Below, piece by piece: positions 54,609-63,292 of a stretch of 64,000 nt of DNA. The DNA lies in NCBI RefSeq assembly GCF_900086985.1, contig NZ_LT593974.1, forward strand, positions 1,302,001 to 1,366,000, given 5' to 3'. The translations under genes and the position numbers were made by a program. This stretch comes from Halomonas sp. HL-93 (GTDB lineage: Bacteria > Pseudomonadota > Gammaproteobacteria > Pseudomonadales > Halomonadaceae). The notes below the pieces were generated by a model. That model had not been told where the DNA came from, made no database searches, and saw only the letters and a program-made list of their open reading frames with translations. Numbering within the stretch: position 1 is the stretch's first letter; each line of letters starts with the position of its first letter.

Positions 54609-56011
54609 GTTTTTTATTAGGCAGCGGCGCAGGCTTTTCTGGTGATCGTACCGATGCTGCCGTCGCGGTAGTTGCCGAATTAATCAAGCGCCAGCAACCC
54701 TCCGCCTTAGTGTTTGAAACCTTGGGTGAACGTACGCTAGCGGCGGCTCATCGAGCCATGCGCGACGATCCGGAAAGCGGTTTTGAGCCGCTACTAGATG
54801 AACTGCTGGCGCCGGTGCTACGCGACTGCCTGGATCACAAGATTAAAATTCTAGGCAACTTTGGCGCGGCGAACCCTAGCGGCGCTTGTCAGGTGATTAC
54901 TGATTTGGCCATTCAGCTTGGCCGGGGTGATATTCGTATTGCTCAGGTACATGGTGACGATATTCGTCAGCAGCTTCATGCGCTGGATTTACAGCGCTGG
55001 GAAGCTGAGCGCCTTGATATACCCGGTGATGACGCCTTGATTTCAGCTAACGTTTATCTAGGCGCAAAGGCCTTGGCCGATGCATTAGCCATGCAAGCGG
55101 ATGTGGTGGTTACCGGGCGGGTTGCTGATCCTGCGCTGTTTTTAGCTCCCTTAATGCATCACTTTGATTGGCGTTGGGACGATTGGGATCGCTTGGCCTG
55201 CGGCATGATGGCGGGCCACTTAGCCGAGTGTGGCGCACAGGTGAGCGGCGGCTATTTTGCCGATCCAGGCTTTAAAGACGTGGAAGGGCTCGCCACGGTG
55301 GGCTATCCGATTATCGAAGTAGAGCAGGATGGCAGCTTGATTATTACTAAGCCTAGTGGTTCAGGTGGCTGCGTCACTGATCGAACGGTGAAAGAACAAC
55401 TTCTCTATGAGGTTCACGACCCCGCTAATTATCTGACACCGGATGTCACGGTGGATCTCTCCCAGGTTGAGGTTTGCCAACTGGGGGAAAACCGTGTTGC
55501 GGTAACGGGCATTCGTGGCAAGCCAGCCCCTGAGCGGCTGAAGACAACGGTGTGCTACGAAGGCGGCTGGCAGGGGGAGGCGGAGATTTCCTATGCAGGT
55601 CCAAACGCGCTAGCGCGAGCGCAGCTTGCCGCGCAGGTGCTTCGGGAGCGGTTGGTGTTTCGTGCGCCTGCTGAACTGCGTACTCGCCTGGATATTATTG
55701 GACTCGCTAGCGTATTTGATAGCGACAGCGGTGAACTGCAACGTAGCGCATTGCCTTCCACGAGCGGTGATTACCGGTTGCGACTAGCGGCTGAACATGG
55801 CGAACGGCGCTGGGTGGCGCGTGCGACTCAAGAGTTATTGGCGCTTTACTGCGCCGGACCTGCGGGCGGTGGTGGCGTGCGGCGCCAGTTTCAGCGCCGA
55901 GTATTTACCGCTTCCTATTTAGTCAAGCGTAGCGATATTCATGCCCATGCCAGCATATTTGAAACAAATGTAATAGGTACTACTGGGAGCGACCGCTATG
56001 TTGCAAGCTGA
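54605..56011 (+). CDS. AtuA-like protein (DUF1446)
   Basis: 468 aa, DUF1446/AtuA family. MSFLLGSGAGFSGDRTDAAV at the start, KILGNFGAANPSGACQVITD, VVVTGRVADPALFLAPLMHHF, PSGSGGCVTDRTVKEQLLYEV and GPAGGGGVRRQF are typical. AtuA belongs to acyclic-terpene and related acyl-CoA catabolism gene sets, but its reaction is unknown. Translational overlap with the TRAP permease suggests it acts on the imported compound. It lacks the C-terminal ferredoxin-fold extension, which is supplied by the next gene. Confidence 0.85.
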   Translation: MSFLLGSGAGFSGDRTDAAVAVVAELIKRQQPSALVFETLGERTLAAAHRAMRDDPESGFEPLLDELLAPVLRDCLDHKIKILGNFGAANPSGACQVITDLAIQLGRGDIRIAQVHGDDIRQQLHALDLQRWEAERLDIPGDDALISANVYLGAKALADALAMQADVVVTGRVADPALFLAPLMHHFDWRWDDWDRLACGMMAGHLAECGAQVSGGYFADPGFKDVEGLATVGYPIIEVEQDGSLIITKPSGSGGCVTDRTVKEQLLYEVHDPANYLTPDVTVDLSQVEVCQLGENRVAVTGIRGKPAPERLKTTVCYEGGWQGEAEISYAGPNALARAQLAAQVLRERLVFRAPAELRTRLDIIGLASVFDSDSGELQRSALPSTSGDYRLRLAAEHGERRWVARATQELLALYCAGPAGGGGVRRQFQRRVFTASYLVKRSDIHAHASIFETNVIGTTGSDRYVAS

Positions 56012-56351
56012 ATACTCCCAAGCCAAGGGGCACTCGCAATCCTCGGTCACTCTGCACCAACTTGCCCACGCCCGAGCAGGGGACAAGGGGGAACGCCTTA
56101 ATGTGGCGCTGTTTGCCTATGACCCAGATCACTATACCGCCTTACTGGAGCAAGTGACAGAGGAGCGAGTACTAGCTCTGTTTGCCCACCGTGGTGCCAG
56201 TCGGGTACGACGTTACCTCTTGCCTAGCTTGGCTGGCATGAACTTTGTCATTGATGACGTGCTGCAGGGCGGTGTCAACGGCGCGCTTAATTTAGATGGG
56301 CACGGCAAAACGCTGTCATTTTTGCTGCTGAGCCTGGAGGTTACTCTCTAG
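55998..56351 (+). CDS. AtuA-like C-terminal domain protein
   Basis: 117 aa. SVTLHQLAHARAGDKGERLNVALFAYD and LPSLAGMNFVIDDVLQGGVNG match the small domain normally fused at the C-terminus of AtuA-family proteins. Overlaps the AtuA-like gene by 14 bases in another frame, so the enzyme is made as two chains here. Both are probably subunits of one complex. Confidence 0.8.
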   Translation: MLQAEYSQAKGHSQSSVTLHQLAHARAGDKGERLNVALFAYDPDHYTALLEQVTEERVLALFAHRGASRVRRYLLPSLAGMNFVIDDVLQGGVNGALNLDGHGKTLSFLLLSLEVTL

Positions 56352-56413
56352 TTCAACCTATCACACACCCTCGACCTAGGTGGCCATGACGTGCTGCCCA
56401 GAACGCCGTACTA

Positions 56414-56468
56414 TGTTCTTTAATGCATGTTCTTTAATGTATGTTTGCTAATGCATGCGTGCTAATGA
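56414..56468. repeat. Short tandem repeats (about 14 bp, four imperfect copies)
   Basis: Four imperfect tandem copies of an ATGTTCTTTAATGC-like unit starting at 56414, 56428, 56442 and 56456, in the gap before the MFS gene. Possibly a binding array or slippage-prone promoter element. Confidence 0.55.
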
Positions 56469-56505
56469 ATATAACGATAAATAACGGTGTTCAAGGAGCA
56501 GGCCG

Positions 56506-57729
56506 ATGACCATCGCTTCGCTAGGCTCGCAGCGCTTCAAGGTGCTGCTGGCGGGCGTATTCAGTCAGTTGCTGTGTATCGGGGTGGCGCGGTTTGCCTA
56601 TACGCCGCTACTGCCGGTCATGCAGCAGCAGAGCTGGATAGGCGACGCCGATGGCGGCTGGCTGGCGGCGCTGAACTACGCCGGCTATATGTTCGGCGCC
56701 CTGCTGGCGGCGACCGTGCGCAGCATCCATGTCAAAGACACCCTGTATCGGCTGTGTCTGGTGCTCGCTGTGCTGACCACGGCCGGCATGGCATTGACCG
56801 AGCATTTCTGGTTGTGGGCGGGGCTGCGCTTTTTGGCGGGTTTTTCAAGCAGCGGCGCGATGCTGCTGGCGTCGGGGCTGATCATGCACTGGCTGATTCA
56901 GCACCACCAGCGCGTTGAACTGGGCATTCATTTTGCCGGGTTGGGCCTGGGTATTGTGCTCGCCGCCGTGGCGGTGGAGGCGATGCTGGCGCTGTCGATG
57001 AACTGGCAGGCGCAGTGGTGGGGATTCAGCGTGCTTGCGGTGGGGCTGTTGGTGCCTGCCTGGCGCTGGCTGCCGCGACCAACGCCCGCCGTGCCCGGTG
57101 CCTCCGGGAGCGAAGCCGCTGCCACGCCGCCCACCCGGACCTTCATGCGCTGGATGCTTGCGGCCTATTTTTGCGCCGGCTATGGCTATGTAATCAGCGC
57201 CACCTTTATCGTCACGATTGTGGAGCGGGAGCCGCTGCTGGCCGGTGCCGGGAACTGGACCTTTGCGCTGGTGGGGCTGGCGGCAGCCCCAGCGGTGATG
57301 CTCTGGGATCTGGTCGCGCGTCGGATCGGCTATTTGAGTGCGTTGATTGTGGCCATGGGGCTGCAGGTCATCGGCATCGTCCTGCCGGCGGTGACCACGA
57401 GCCTGGCCGCCGTGTTATTCAGCGCGGTGCTTTACGGTGGCACCTTCCTTGGCTGTGTCAGTCTGGTGCTGACCATGGCGGGGCGGTTGTATCCCGCAAG
57501 CCCCGCACGGCTGATGGGTAAAATGACCCTGGCCTACGGTAGCGCGCAGATCATCGCCCCGGCGCTTACCGGCATGCTGGCTGAGGCGACCGGCCGCTAT
57601 AGCGTCGGCCTCTGGCTGGCCGGTGGCTTTGTGGCCCTGGGGGCGCTGTTGCTCGCCTGGCTGCGGCGCGTCGACCAGACCGCTCAACGTCTCGATGCCG
57701 ATGCCAAAGCGGCGGTTTACGCCACGTAA
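56506..57729 (+). CDS. MFS transporter (YbfB family)
   Basis: 407 aa with 12 predicted membrane helices. The start, VLLAGVFSQLLCIGVARFAYTPL followed by LPVMQQQSW, is typical of YbfB/YjiJ-like MFS proteins, as is LAALNYAGYMFGALLAA. Substrate unknown. GGAG lies 8 bases upstream. GC-rich compared with the preceding TRAP operon. Confidence 0.88.
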   Translation: MTIASLGSQRFKVLLAGVFSQLLCIGVARFAYTPLLPVMQQQSWIGDADGGWLAALNYAGYMFGALLAATVRSIHVKDTLYRLCLVLAVLTTAGMALTEHFWLWAGLRFLAGFSSSGAMLLASGLIMHWLIQHHQRVELGIHFAGLGLGIVLAAVAVEAMLALSMNWQAQWWGFSVLAVGLLVPAWRWLPRPTPAVPGASGSEAAATPPTRTFMRWMLAAYFCAGYGYVISATFIVTIVEREPLLAGAGNWTFALVGLAAAPAVMLWDLVARRIGYLSALIVAMGLQVIGIVLPAVTTSLAAVLFSAVLYGGTFLGCVSLVLTMAGRLYPASPARLMGKMTLAYGSAQIIAPALTGMLAEATGRYSVGLWLAGGFVALGALLLAWLRRVDQTAQRLDADAKAAVYAT

Positions 57730-57745
57730 CCGGCGAGAGCGTGTC

Positions 57746-57776
57746 AGGATTTTTTGGGCATTCGCGCCAAAATCCT
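57746..57776. terminator. Hairpin after the MFS gene
   Basis: Arms AGGATTTT (57746-57753) and AAAATCCT (57769-57776) with additional inner pairing. Lies 17 bases after the MFS stop and 38 bases before the next gene, so it likely separates the two transporters. Confidence 0.5.
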
Positions 57777-57813
57777 CTAGGATATGCGCTTTTTTCCAAC
57801 AGGGTAGCGGGTC

Positions 57814-59277
57814 ATGGCGTCTTCTGAGCAACCTCGTATCCAATGGCTTGGCCGCTGGGGCTTTATGCTGGCCGCCACGGGCTCGGCCGTTGGGTTGGGC
57901 AATATCTGGAAGTTTCCTTATATCACCGGGGAGTTTGGCGGCGGCGCCTTCGTGCTGGTCTACCTCGCCTGTATTCTGGCGGTGGGCGTGCCGGTGATGA
58001 TGACCGAAATTGCCTTTGGACGGCGTGGCCTGGGCAGCCCGGTGGACGCCATTCGCCGGGTGGTCAGGGAATCCGGCCGTTCGTCGGCGTGGTCATTGGT
58101 CGGCTGGATGGCGATGCTCTGCGGCTTCATGATCCTGTCGTTTTACGTGGTCGTGGCGGGCTGGTCGTTTGCCTACCTGTGGAAAATGCTCACCGGCGGG
58201 CTGGCGGGTAGCAGCGTTGACGATATGGCCGCGGTGTTCGAGGCCAACAATGCCAACCCCTGGAACCTTGGCTTCTGGAGCACGCTGGTGACGCTTTTGA
58301 CCATGCTGATTGTCGGCAAAGGCGTGCAGGAAGGCATCGAAAAAAGCGTCAGTTGGATGATGCCGGGGCTGGTGCTGATGCTCGCGCTGCTGATCGCCTT
58401 CGGGGTCTTCTCGGGCGGTTTTGCTCAGGCGTTCAGCTTCCTGTTTTCCTTCGATGCCGGCAGTCTTTCCAGCGAGGGCATGCTGGCGGCTCTGGGGCAT
58501 GCGTTTTTCACCCTGTCGCTGGCGTCCGGGGCGATTCTTACTTACGGCAGCTACCTGCCCAAAGGCACTTCGATCGCCCGCACCACGCTGAGTGTCGCGA
58601 TAGCCGACACGGTGGTCGCATTGATGGCCGGGCTTGCGATCTTCCCCGTGATCTTTGCCAACGGCATGAATCCCGCCGAAGGGCCGGGGCTCATCTTCAT
58701 GAGCCTGCCGCTGGCCTTTCAGGCGATGCCACTCGGCACGCTGTTCGGTACCCTGTTCTTCCTGATGCTGTCGATGGCCGCGCTCACCTCGGCGATTTCG
58801 ATGGTCGAGGCAACGGTGTCCTGGCTGTGCGATAACAAAGGCATTTCACGGCGCACCGCCTCGTGGAGCACGGGTATCGTGCTGTGGCTGATCAGTACCC
58901 TGGCGATGCTGTCATTCAATCTGGGCGCCGACTGGACGCTGGCCGGTAAAAGCGTTTTCGATTGGCTGGATTACCTGACTTCACGCTTGATGATGCCGCT
59001 GGGCGGTTTGGGCATGGTCGTGCTGGCAGGCTTTGTGCTGAAGAGCGAGACGTTCCGTGATGAGCTTGGGCTGGCGCCGTTGCCCTATGCGCTGTGGCTG
59101 TCCATGGTGCGTTACGTTAGCCCGCTGGGCATTGTGGTGATTTTTATCGATGCATTGGGGATTTATCAGGTGTCGTTTGCCGCGCACTGGCCGTGGTTGC
59201 TGGCCATTCTGGTCGCCATGGTGGCGCTGGGTGAAGCTCTAAGTCCGCGGTTGCGCTTTGCGCTACAGGTTCGCTGA
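57814..59277 (+). CDS. Sodium:neurotransmitter symporter (NSS/SNF) family transporter
   Basis: 487 aa with about 11-12 membrane segments. TM1 signature: GFMLAATGSAVGLGNIWKFPY, followed by GGGAFVLVYLACILAVGVP; also FFTLSLASGAILTYGSYLPKG and SMVEATVSWLCD. NSS proteins import amino acids with Na+ (LeuT-like). Substrate not evident. Its 3' end overlaps the convergent umuC by 15 bases. Confidence 0.93.
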   Translation: MASSEQPRIQWLGRWGFMLAATGSAVGLGNIWKFPYITGEFGGGAFVLVYLACILAVGVPVMMTEIAFGRRGLGSPVDAIRRVVRESGRSSAWSLVGWMAMLCGFMILSFYVVVAGWSFAYLWKMLTGGLAGSSVDDMAAVFEANNANPWNLGFWSTLVTLLTMLIVGKGVQEGIEKSVSWMMPGLVLMLALLIAFGVFSGGFAQAFSFLFSFDAGSLSSEGMLAALGHAFFTLSLASGAILTYGSYLPKGTSIARTTLSVAIADTVVALMAGLAIFPVIFANGMNPAEGPGLIFMSLPLAFQAMPLGTLFGTLFFLMLSMAALTSAISMVEATVSWLCDNKGISRRTASWSTGIVLWLISTLAMLSFNLGADWTLAGKSVFDWLDYLTSRLMMPLGGLGMVVLAGFVLKSETFRDELGLAPLPYALWLSMVRYVSPLGIVVIFIDALGIYQVSFAAHWPWLLAILVAMVALGEALSPRLRFALQVR

Positions 59278-60579
59278 GCGCTGCCGTTTTGACCTGGCGT
59301 CAGCAATGGCACCGGGATGCGTGCCGGCTTCCATCAGCTCATCCCAATGCGTGGTAAAGCGGTTGGAGCGATGGGCACAGCGCAGTTGCCAGGGGGCATC
59401 GTCATCGGTCATGCCAAAGCGGATCGTGCCTTGCCCCATGCGCTGGTTAATGGCGTCCACCGTGGCCATCAACCGCGGATGGTGGTGGGCCGGGGCGTTC
59501 AGCAACGATAGCTGGTGCTGCTGGGCATCGACGAGGTCGAGCAGCATCACGCCCGCCTTCATGAACCGGTAGCGGGGGCGGTATATCTGTTCGAGGCCCT
59601 GGCGCACGGCGTCGAGAATCACCCGCGTATCGTCGCTGGGCGTGGGTAGCGGGATCAGCGCGTGGGGAAAATACTGCGGCTGGTCACGACGGTGGCGGTT
59701 GGTTTTCAGGAACAGCATCACCGAGCGCGCCAGACTGTGCTGCTGGCGGAGTTTTTCGGCGCTGCGCTGGGCGTGGCGGCGCAGCGCATCGTGTACCTGA
59801 TGTTTTACGCCAGTGGCTTGCCCAAACGAGCGCGACGTCATGATGCGCTGGCGTGGTTGGTCCACTGCGTTCATGTCCAGGCAGGACGTGCCGCGCAGCT
59901 CAAGCGCGGTGCGTGCCAGCACTACCGAAAAGCGCTTGCGCAGCTGTTTGGTATCGCTCTCGCGCAGGTCCCAGGCGGTATGAATGCCGCCAATGGCAAG
60001 CCGTTCGGCCAGCCGTCGGCCCACGCCCCACACTTCGCTGACCGGCGTTTGCGCCAGTAGCGCCTTGGTCGTCGCATCCTGTCCGTTGAGCAGACAGACG
60101 CCCTGGAAATGCGGCTGTTGCTTGGCGGCGTGATTGGCGAGCTTGGCCAGCGTGTGCGTCGTGGCCAGCCCAACGCATACCGGCAGCCCCAGGCAGCGGC
60201 GAATGCGTCGGCGCAGCGTTTCACCCAGGGTTTGGCACTGGCGCTCGCTCAGCCCGTCCAGATAGATGAACATTTCATCGATGGAGTAGGGGGCGATGTC
60301 CGGGCAGGCGTCGCGCAGCAGCTGGGCAAGCCGGGCTGACATGTCGCCATACAGTTCGTAGTTGGACGACAGCAAGTGAATCGCTCCGCGCTGGCGCAGC
60401 CCTTCGAGCTTGAAGGCGGGAGTGCCCATGGGGATGTCCAGCGCTTTCATCTCCGCCGAGCGGGCAATCACGCAGCCGTCGTTGTTGGACATCACGCCCA
60501 CGGCCTTGCCTTCCAGGTGGGGCTGAAAGACGCGCTCGCAGCTGACGTAGAAGTTGTTGGCGTCGACCAGCCCGATCAT
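59263..60579 (-). CDS. umuC: DNA polymerase V catalytic subunit UmuC
   Basis: 438 aa Y-family translesion polymerase. MIGLVDANNFYVSCERVF (metal-binding D6), NNDGCVIARSAEMKALDIPMG, SIDEMFIYLDGL (catalytic Asp-Glu), HTLAKLANHAAK and VWGVGRRLAERL (helix-hairpin-helix). The frame extends to 60624, but the conserved N-terminus begins at 60579, 10 bases after umuD. With processed UmuD' it forms Pol V in the SOS response. Confidence 0.95.
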   Translation of the reverse strand: MIGLVDANNFYVSCERVFQPHLEGKAVGVMSNNDGCVIARSAEMKALDIPMGTPAFKLEGLRQRGAIHLLSSNYELYGDMSARLAQLLRDACPDIAPYSIDEMFIYLDGLSERQCQTLGETLRRRIRRCLGLPVCVGLATTHTLAKLANHAAKQQPHFQGVCLLNGQDATTKALLAQTPVSEVWGVGRRLAERLAIGGIHTAWDLRESDTKQLRKRFSVVLARTALELRGTSCLDMNAVDQPRQRIMTSRSFGQATGVKHQVHDALRRHAQRSAEKLRQQHSLARSVMLFLKTNRHRRDQPQYFPHALIPLPTPSDDTRVILDAVRQGLEQIYRPRYRFMKAGVMLLDLVDAQQHQLSLLNAPAHHHPRLMATVDAINQRMGQGTIRFGMTDDDAPWQLRCAHRSNRFTTHWDELMEAGTHPGAIADARSKRQRSANL

Positions 60580-60589
60580 AGCCGTCCTC

Positions 60590-61033
60590 TCAGCGCAGGT
60601 ATTCGTGAACGACTGCGCGCACAACGCCCCATACCTGGCAGTCGGTGTCTTCCAGCGGGAGCGGCGGATAGTGGGGGTGGGCCGAGCACAGGTGCGGGGT
60701 GCCGCGATGCAGGGCGTAGCGCTTGATCAGCACTTCGTCGTTGAACATGGCGACCAGAATATGGCCCAGGCGTGGCGCAACGCTGCGATCCACGACCAGC
60801 AGGTCGCCGTCAAAGATCCCCCAGCCTTCCATGCTGTCGCCGGTCGCTGACAGATAGAAGGTGTGGGTCGGGTTCTTGATCAGGCGCGCGTTGAGATCCA
60901 GCGTACGCGGTTCATAATCCTGGGCGGGCGAGGGGAAACCGCTAACGCCCGCGCGGCCGTGCAGCGGCGGAAAAGGCAGCGGCTGCGACATCAACGGCAA
61001 GGCGGGCGCGACCGGTGATAGGGGCTGCGTCAT
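60590..61033 (-). CDS. umuD: UmuD: SOS self-cleaving subunit of Pol V
   Basis: 147 aa from the ATG at 61033 (GAGG 9 bases upstream; in-frame GTG/ATG at 61048 and 61042 are less well placed). S24-type peptidase: auto-cleavage site at S31-G32 in GVSGFPSPAQDY (where E. coli has Cys-Gly), catalytic Ser in ATGDSMEGWGI (S67) and Lys in DEVLIKRYAL (K104), with the same spacing as E. coli. RecA-stimulated cleavage gives UmuD'. The LexA box just upstream supports SOS control. Confidence 0.94.
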   Translation of the reverse strand: MTQPLSPVAPALPLMSQPLPFPPLHGRAGVSGFPSPAQDYEPRTLDLNARLIKNPTHTFYLSATGDSMEGWGIFDGDLLVVDRSVAPRLGHILVAMFNDEVLIKRYALHRGTPHLCSAHPHYPPLPLEDTDCQVWGVVRAVVHEYLR

Positions 61034-61056
61034 TGTCGGCATCCTCACGGCTTGAG

Positions 61057-61076
61057 ATATGTATTTATATACAGTA
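61057..61076 (-). promoter_or_regulatory. LexA (SOS) box of umuDC
   Basis: Read on the minus strand, it is TACTGTATATAAATACAT: CTG, ten AT-rich bases, then CAT in place of the consensus CAG. It starts 24 bases before the umuD ATG, in a position to block its promoter. Confidence 0.85.
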
Positions 61077-61129
61077 TTCAGCCGGGAGGATTAAATTGCA
61101 AGCGTCAGGCGACTTGAAGCATCTCGTTG

Positions 61130-61222
61130 CTACCGCGCCAGCCAAAGGCCCACCACGATGGCGCTGGTAACGGCGATAAAAAAGACCCAGTTGCGCGCAC
61201 GGGTATCACGGTGGGGTTTCAT
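61130..61222 (-). CDS. Small single-pass membrane protein (30 aa)
   Basis: 30 codons: MKPHRDTRARN followed by a hydrophobic helix WVFFIAVTSAIVVGLWLA and a final Arg. GAGG lies 7 bases before the ATG, and the positive-inside N-terminus fits an inner-membrane microprotein. It lies upstream of umuD on the same strand. A plus-strand ORF across this stretch has low-quality composition. No family recognised. Confidence 0.5.
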   Translation of the reverse strand: MKPHRDTRARNWVFFIAVTSAIVVGLWLAR

Positions 61223-61365
61223 ATAAAGCCTCATCAAAAGCAGCAGGGTATGTCGGCAGGCGTGGGTAATTTTCTACAGGCCCATCAGGCTGGCATGGTA
61301 CCGTTTGTGATTTATGCCGTCACCCGGCCGCGCGTAAAGCGGCTGGCTTGTTTAGGATACGTTTG

Positions 61366-62277
61366 ATGATGCATCCCTCTTCAACCCACGCCCCTCAGCC
61401 GCTTGCCCTTGCCGAGGGGCGCCTGGCGGCCCTGAGCTGGGGGCGTGACGATGCCCCCGTGTGGCTGGCGCTGCACGGCTGGCTGGATAATGCGGCAAGC
61501 TTTACGCGCCTGGCACCCTTGCTTTCGGACGCGCTGGATATCCGCATTGTGGCGCTCGATTTTCGTGGCCACGGGCAGTCGGCGCACGCCCCGGCGGGCA
61601 GCGACTATGCGTTGTGGGACTATTGCCACGATGTCTTGGATGCCATGGATGAACTGGCCATTGAGCGGGTTGCGTTGCTTGGCCACTCCATGGGCGCAGC
61701 GGTGGCCTGCCTGCTGGCGGCCGCCATGCCGGCGCGGATTGCGCGGCTAACCCTGCTGGATGGTCTGGGCGCGCTGAATACGCCCGCCAATGAAACGGCC
61801 GGTCAGCTACGCAAGGGGCTGATGGCCCACCGACGGCCTCTCTCCCAAGCGCCGCGCTACCCCGATCTGGCCAGTGCCGTGGCCGCGCGCGTGGCGGGTG
61901 GCGTCACCCCGCTGGATACGCTTACGGCGACCCCGCTGGTGGAGCGCAACGCCGCGCCAACGGCCGACGGACACGTACAAATGCGTACCGACAGTCGGCT
62001 GCTGAAACCGTCACTGGTGCGTTTTACCCCTGCGCAGGTGTTGGCGCTACTGGCGGATATTCAGGCCCCGGTGCTATTGATAGAAGGGGAGCAGGGCATT
62101 CTGGGCGAGCGAGACTGGGCGGCCAAAGCCCGCCAGGCGGTGCCGCAGTTGACCCGCCACGTGGTGGCGGGCGGCCATCATCTGCACCTGGAGCCCGAGG
62201 CCGTGGCGCAGGTGGCTCAGGTGATCACGGCGCATGAGCTCGCAATGCCTGAATCAGTAAAAGGACGTGCGCGATGA
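61366..62277 (+). CDS. Alpha/beta hydrolase
   Basis: 303 aa. Oxyanion motif LALHGWLDNAASF, nucleophile elbow LLGHSMGAAVACLLA, acid region in PVLLIEGEQGI, and catalytic His in VVAGGHHLHLEPE. Typical cytosolic serine esterase/hydrolase; substrate unknown. The ATG at 61366 is favoured over a TTG at 61348 because AGGA lies 9 bases before it. ATGA overlap with the patatin-like gene implies a lipid-related operon. Confidence 0.88.
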   Translation: MMHPSSTHAPQPLALAEGRLAALSWGRDDAPVWLALHGWLDNAASFTRLAPLLSDALDIRIVALDFRGHGQSAHAPAGSDYALWDYCHDVLDAMDELAIERVALLGHSMGAAVACLLAAAMPARIARLTLLDGLGALNTPANETAGQLRKGLMAHRRPLSQAPRYPDLASAVAARVAGGVTPLDTLTATPLVERNAAPTADGHVQMRTDSRLLKPSLVRFTPAQVLALLADIQAPVLLIEGEQGILGERDWAAKARQAVPQLTRHVVAGGHHLHLEPEAVAQVAQVITAHELAMPESVKGRAR

Positions 62278-63287
62278 ACGAAGTGACCAACGCCAATGAA
62301 CAGAGCGGCAATAAGGTGGCGTTAGTGCTGGGCAGCGGCGGGGCCCGGGGCTACGCGCATATCGGCGTGATCGAAGCGCTCGAGGCGCGGGGCTTCGAGA
62401 TTATTTCCATCGCCGGATGCTCCATGGGCGCACTGATCGGTGGGATTTACGCGTCGGGCAAGCTGCCGGAATACCGCGAATGGGTGTGTAACCTGGACTA
62501 CCTGGACGTGCTCAGGCTGGTGGACGTGACCTGGAGTCCGATGGGCGCCATGCGCGCCAGCAAAGTGATGAGCAAGCTCGAAGGGCTGGTCGGCGACAGG
62601 CTGATCGAAGACCTGCCGATTCCGGTAACCACCGTGGCCACCGACCTGGTACGCCAACGCGAGGTATGGTTTCAGAATGGCCCGCTGCTGCGCGCGATAC
62701 GCGCCTCGATTGCGGTACCCGGCGTGATTACCCCCGTGCATATCGGCGAGCAGGTGCTGGTGGACGGCGGGCTGCTGAATCCGTTGCCGATGATGCCCAT
62801 TTTAGCGGCCCACGAGGCCGACTTTGTGGTGGCGGTGAACGTCACCGCCCATAGCCCGCAGCCAGTCACGCTGGAGGAGTTGCTGCCTCAGGGGGAGAGT
62901 GAGGACAGCCGTACTGAGTTGGAGAGGGACCGGGACGCCAACATTGGCGGCTGGATGGAAGAGGTCCGCGCGACGACGCGGCGGCTATGGGGCGGTTTAG
63001 GCGGCAGCAGTGACGACAGTGATGACGATGAAACGGTGGACCTTCGCGGCAAGCGCGAATGGGGCAAGCTTGATATGATTCTCGAATCGTTCGATATCAC
63101 CCAGGCGGCGCTCGCCAAGTACAAGATTGCTGGTTATCCGCCGGATGTGCTGATCGAAATTCCCAAAACCGTCTGCAGTACCTACGAATTCCACCGCGCC
63201 AAAGATCTTATCCGACTGGGCCGCCACCTGGCCGATGAGGCCCTGGAGCGCAGAATGCCGGGCATTGCCTCGGACGCGGCAGAATAG
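62274..63287 (+). CDS. Patatin-like phospholipase (RssA/NTE-like)
   Basis: 337 aa. Oxyanion loop VLGSGGARGYAHIGV, nucleophile in IAGCSMGALIGGIYASG, and catalytic Asp in VDGGLLNPLPM. The C-terminal part has an acidic low-complexity loop (GSSDDSDDDETV). Acts as a serine lipase/phospholipase, probably peripheral to the inner membrane. Coupled to the alpha/beta hydrolase upstream. Confidence 0.9.
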   Translation: MNEVTNANEQSGNKVALVLGSGGARGYAHIGVIEALEARGFEIISIAGCSMGALIGGIYASGKLPEYREWVCNLDYLDVLRLVDVTWSPMGAMRASKVMSKLEGLVGDRLIEDLPIPVTTVATDLVRQREVWFQNGPLLRAIRASIAVPGVITPVHIGEQVLVDGGLLNPLPMMPILAAHEADFVVAVNVTAHSPQPVTLEELLPQGESEDSRTELERDRDANIGGWMEEVRATTRRLWGGLGGSSDDSDDDETVDLRGKREWGKLDMILESFDITQAALAKYKIAGYPPDVLIEIPKTVCSTYEFHRAKDLIRLGRHLADEALERRMPGIASDAAE

Positions 63288-63292
63288 CCCGC

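Noticed and set aside
61127..61366. 79-codon plus-strand frame between umuD and the hydrolase
   Set aside because: Low-complexity polar sequence without a ribosome site; the opposite strand holds a better small membrane ORF, and the frame runs into the hydrolase start.
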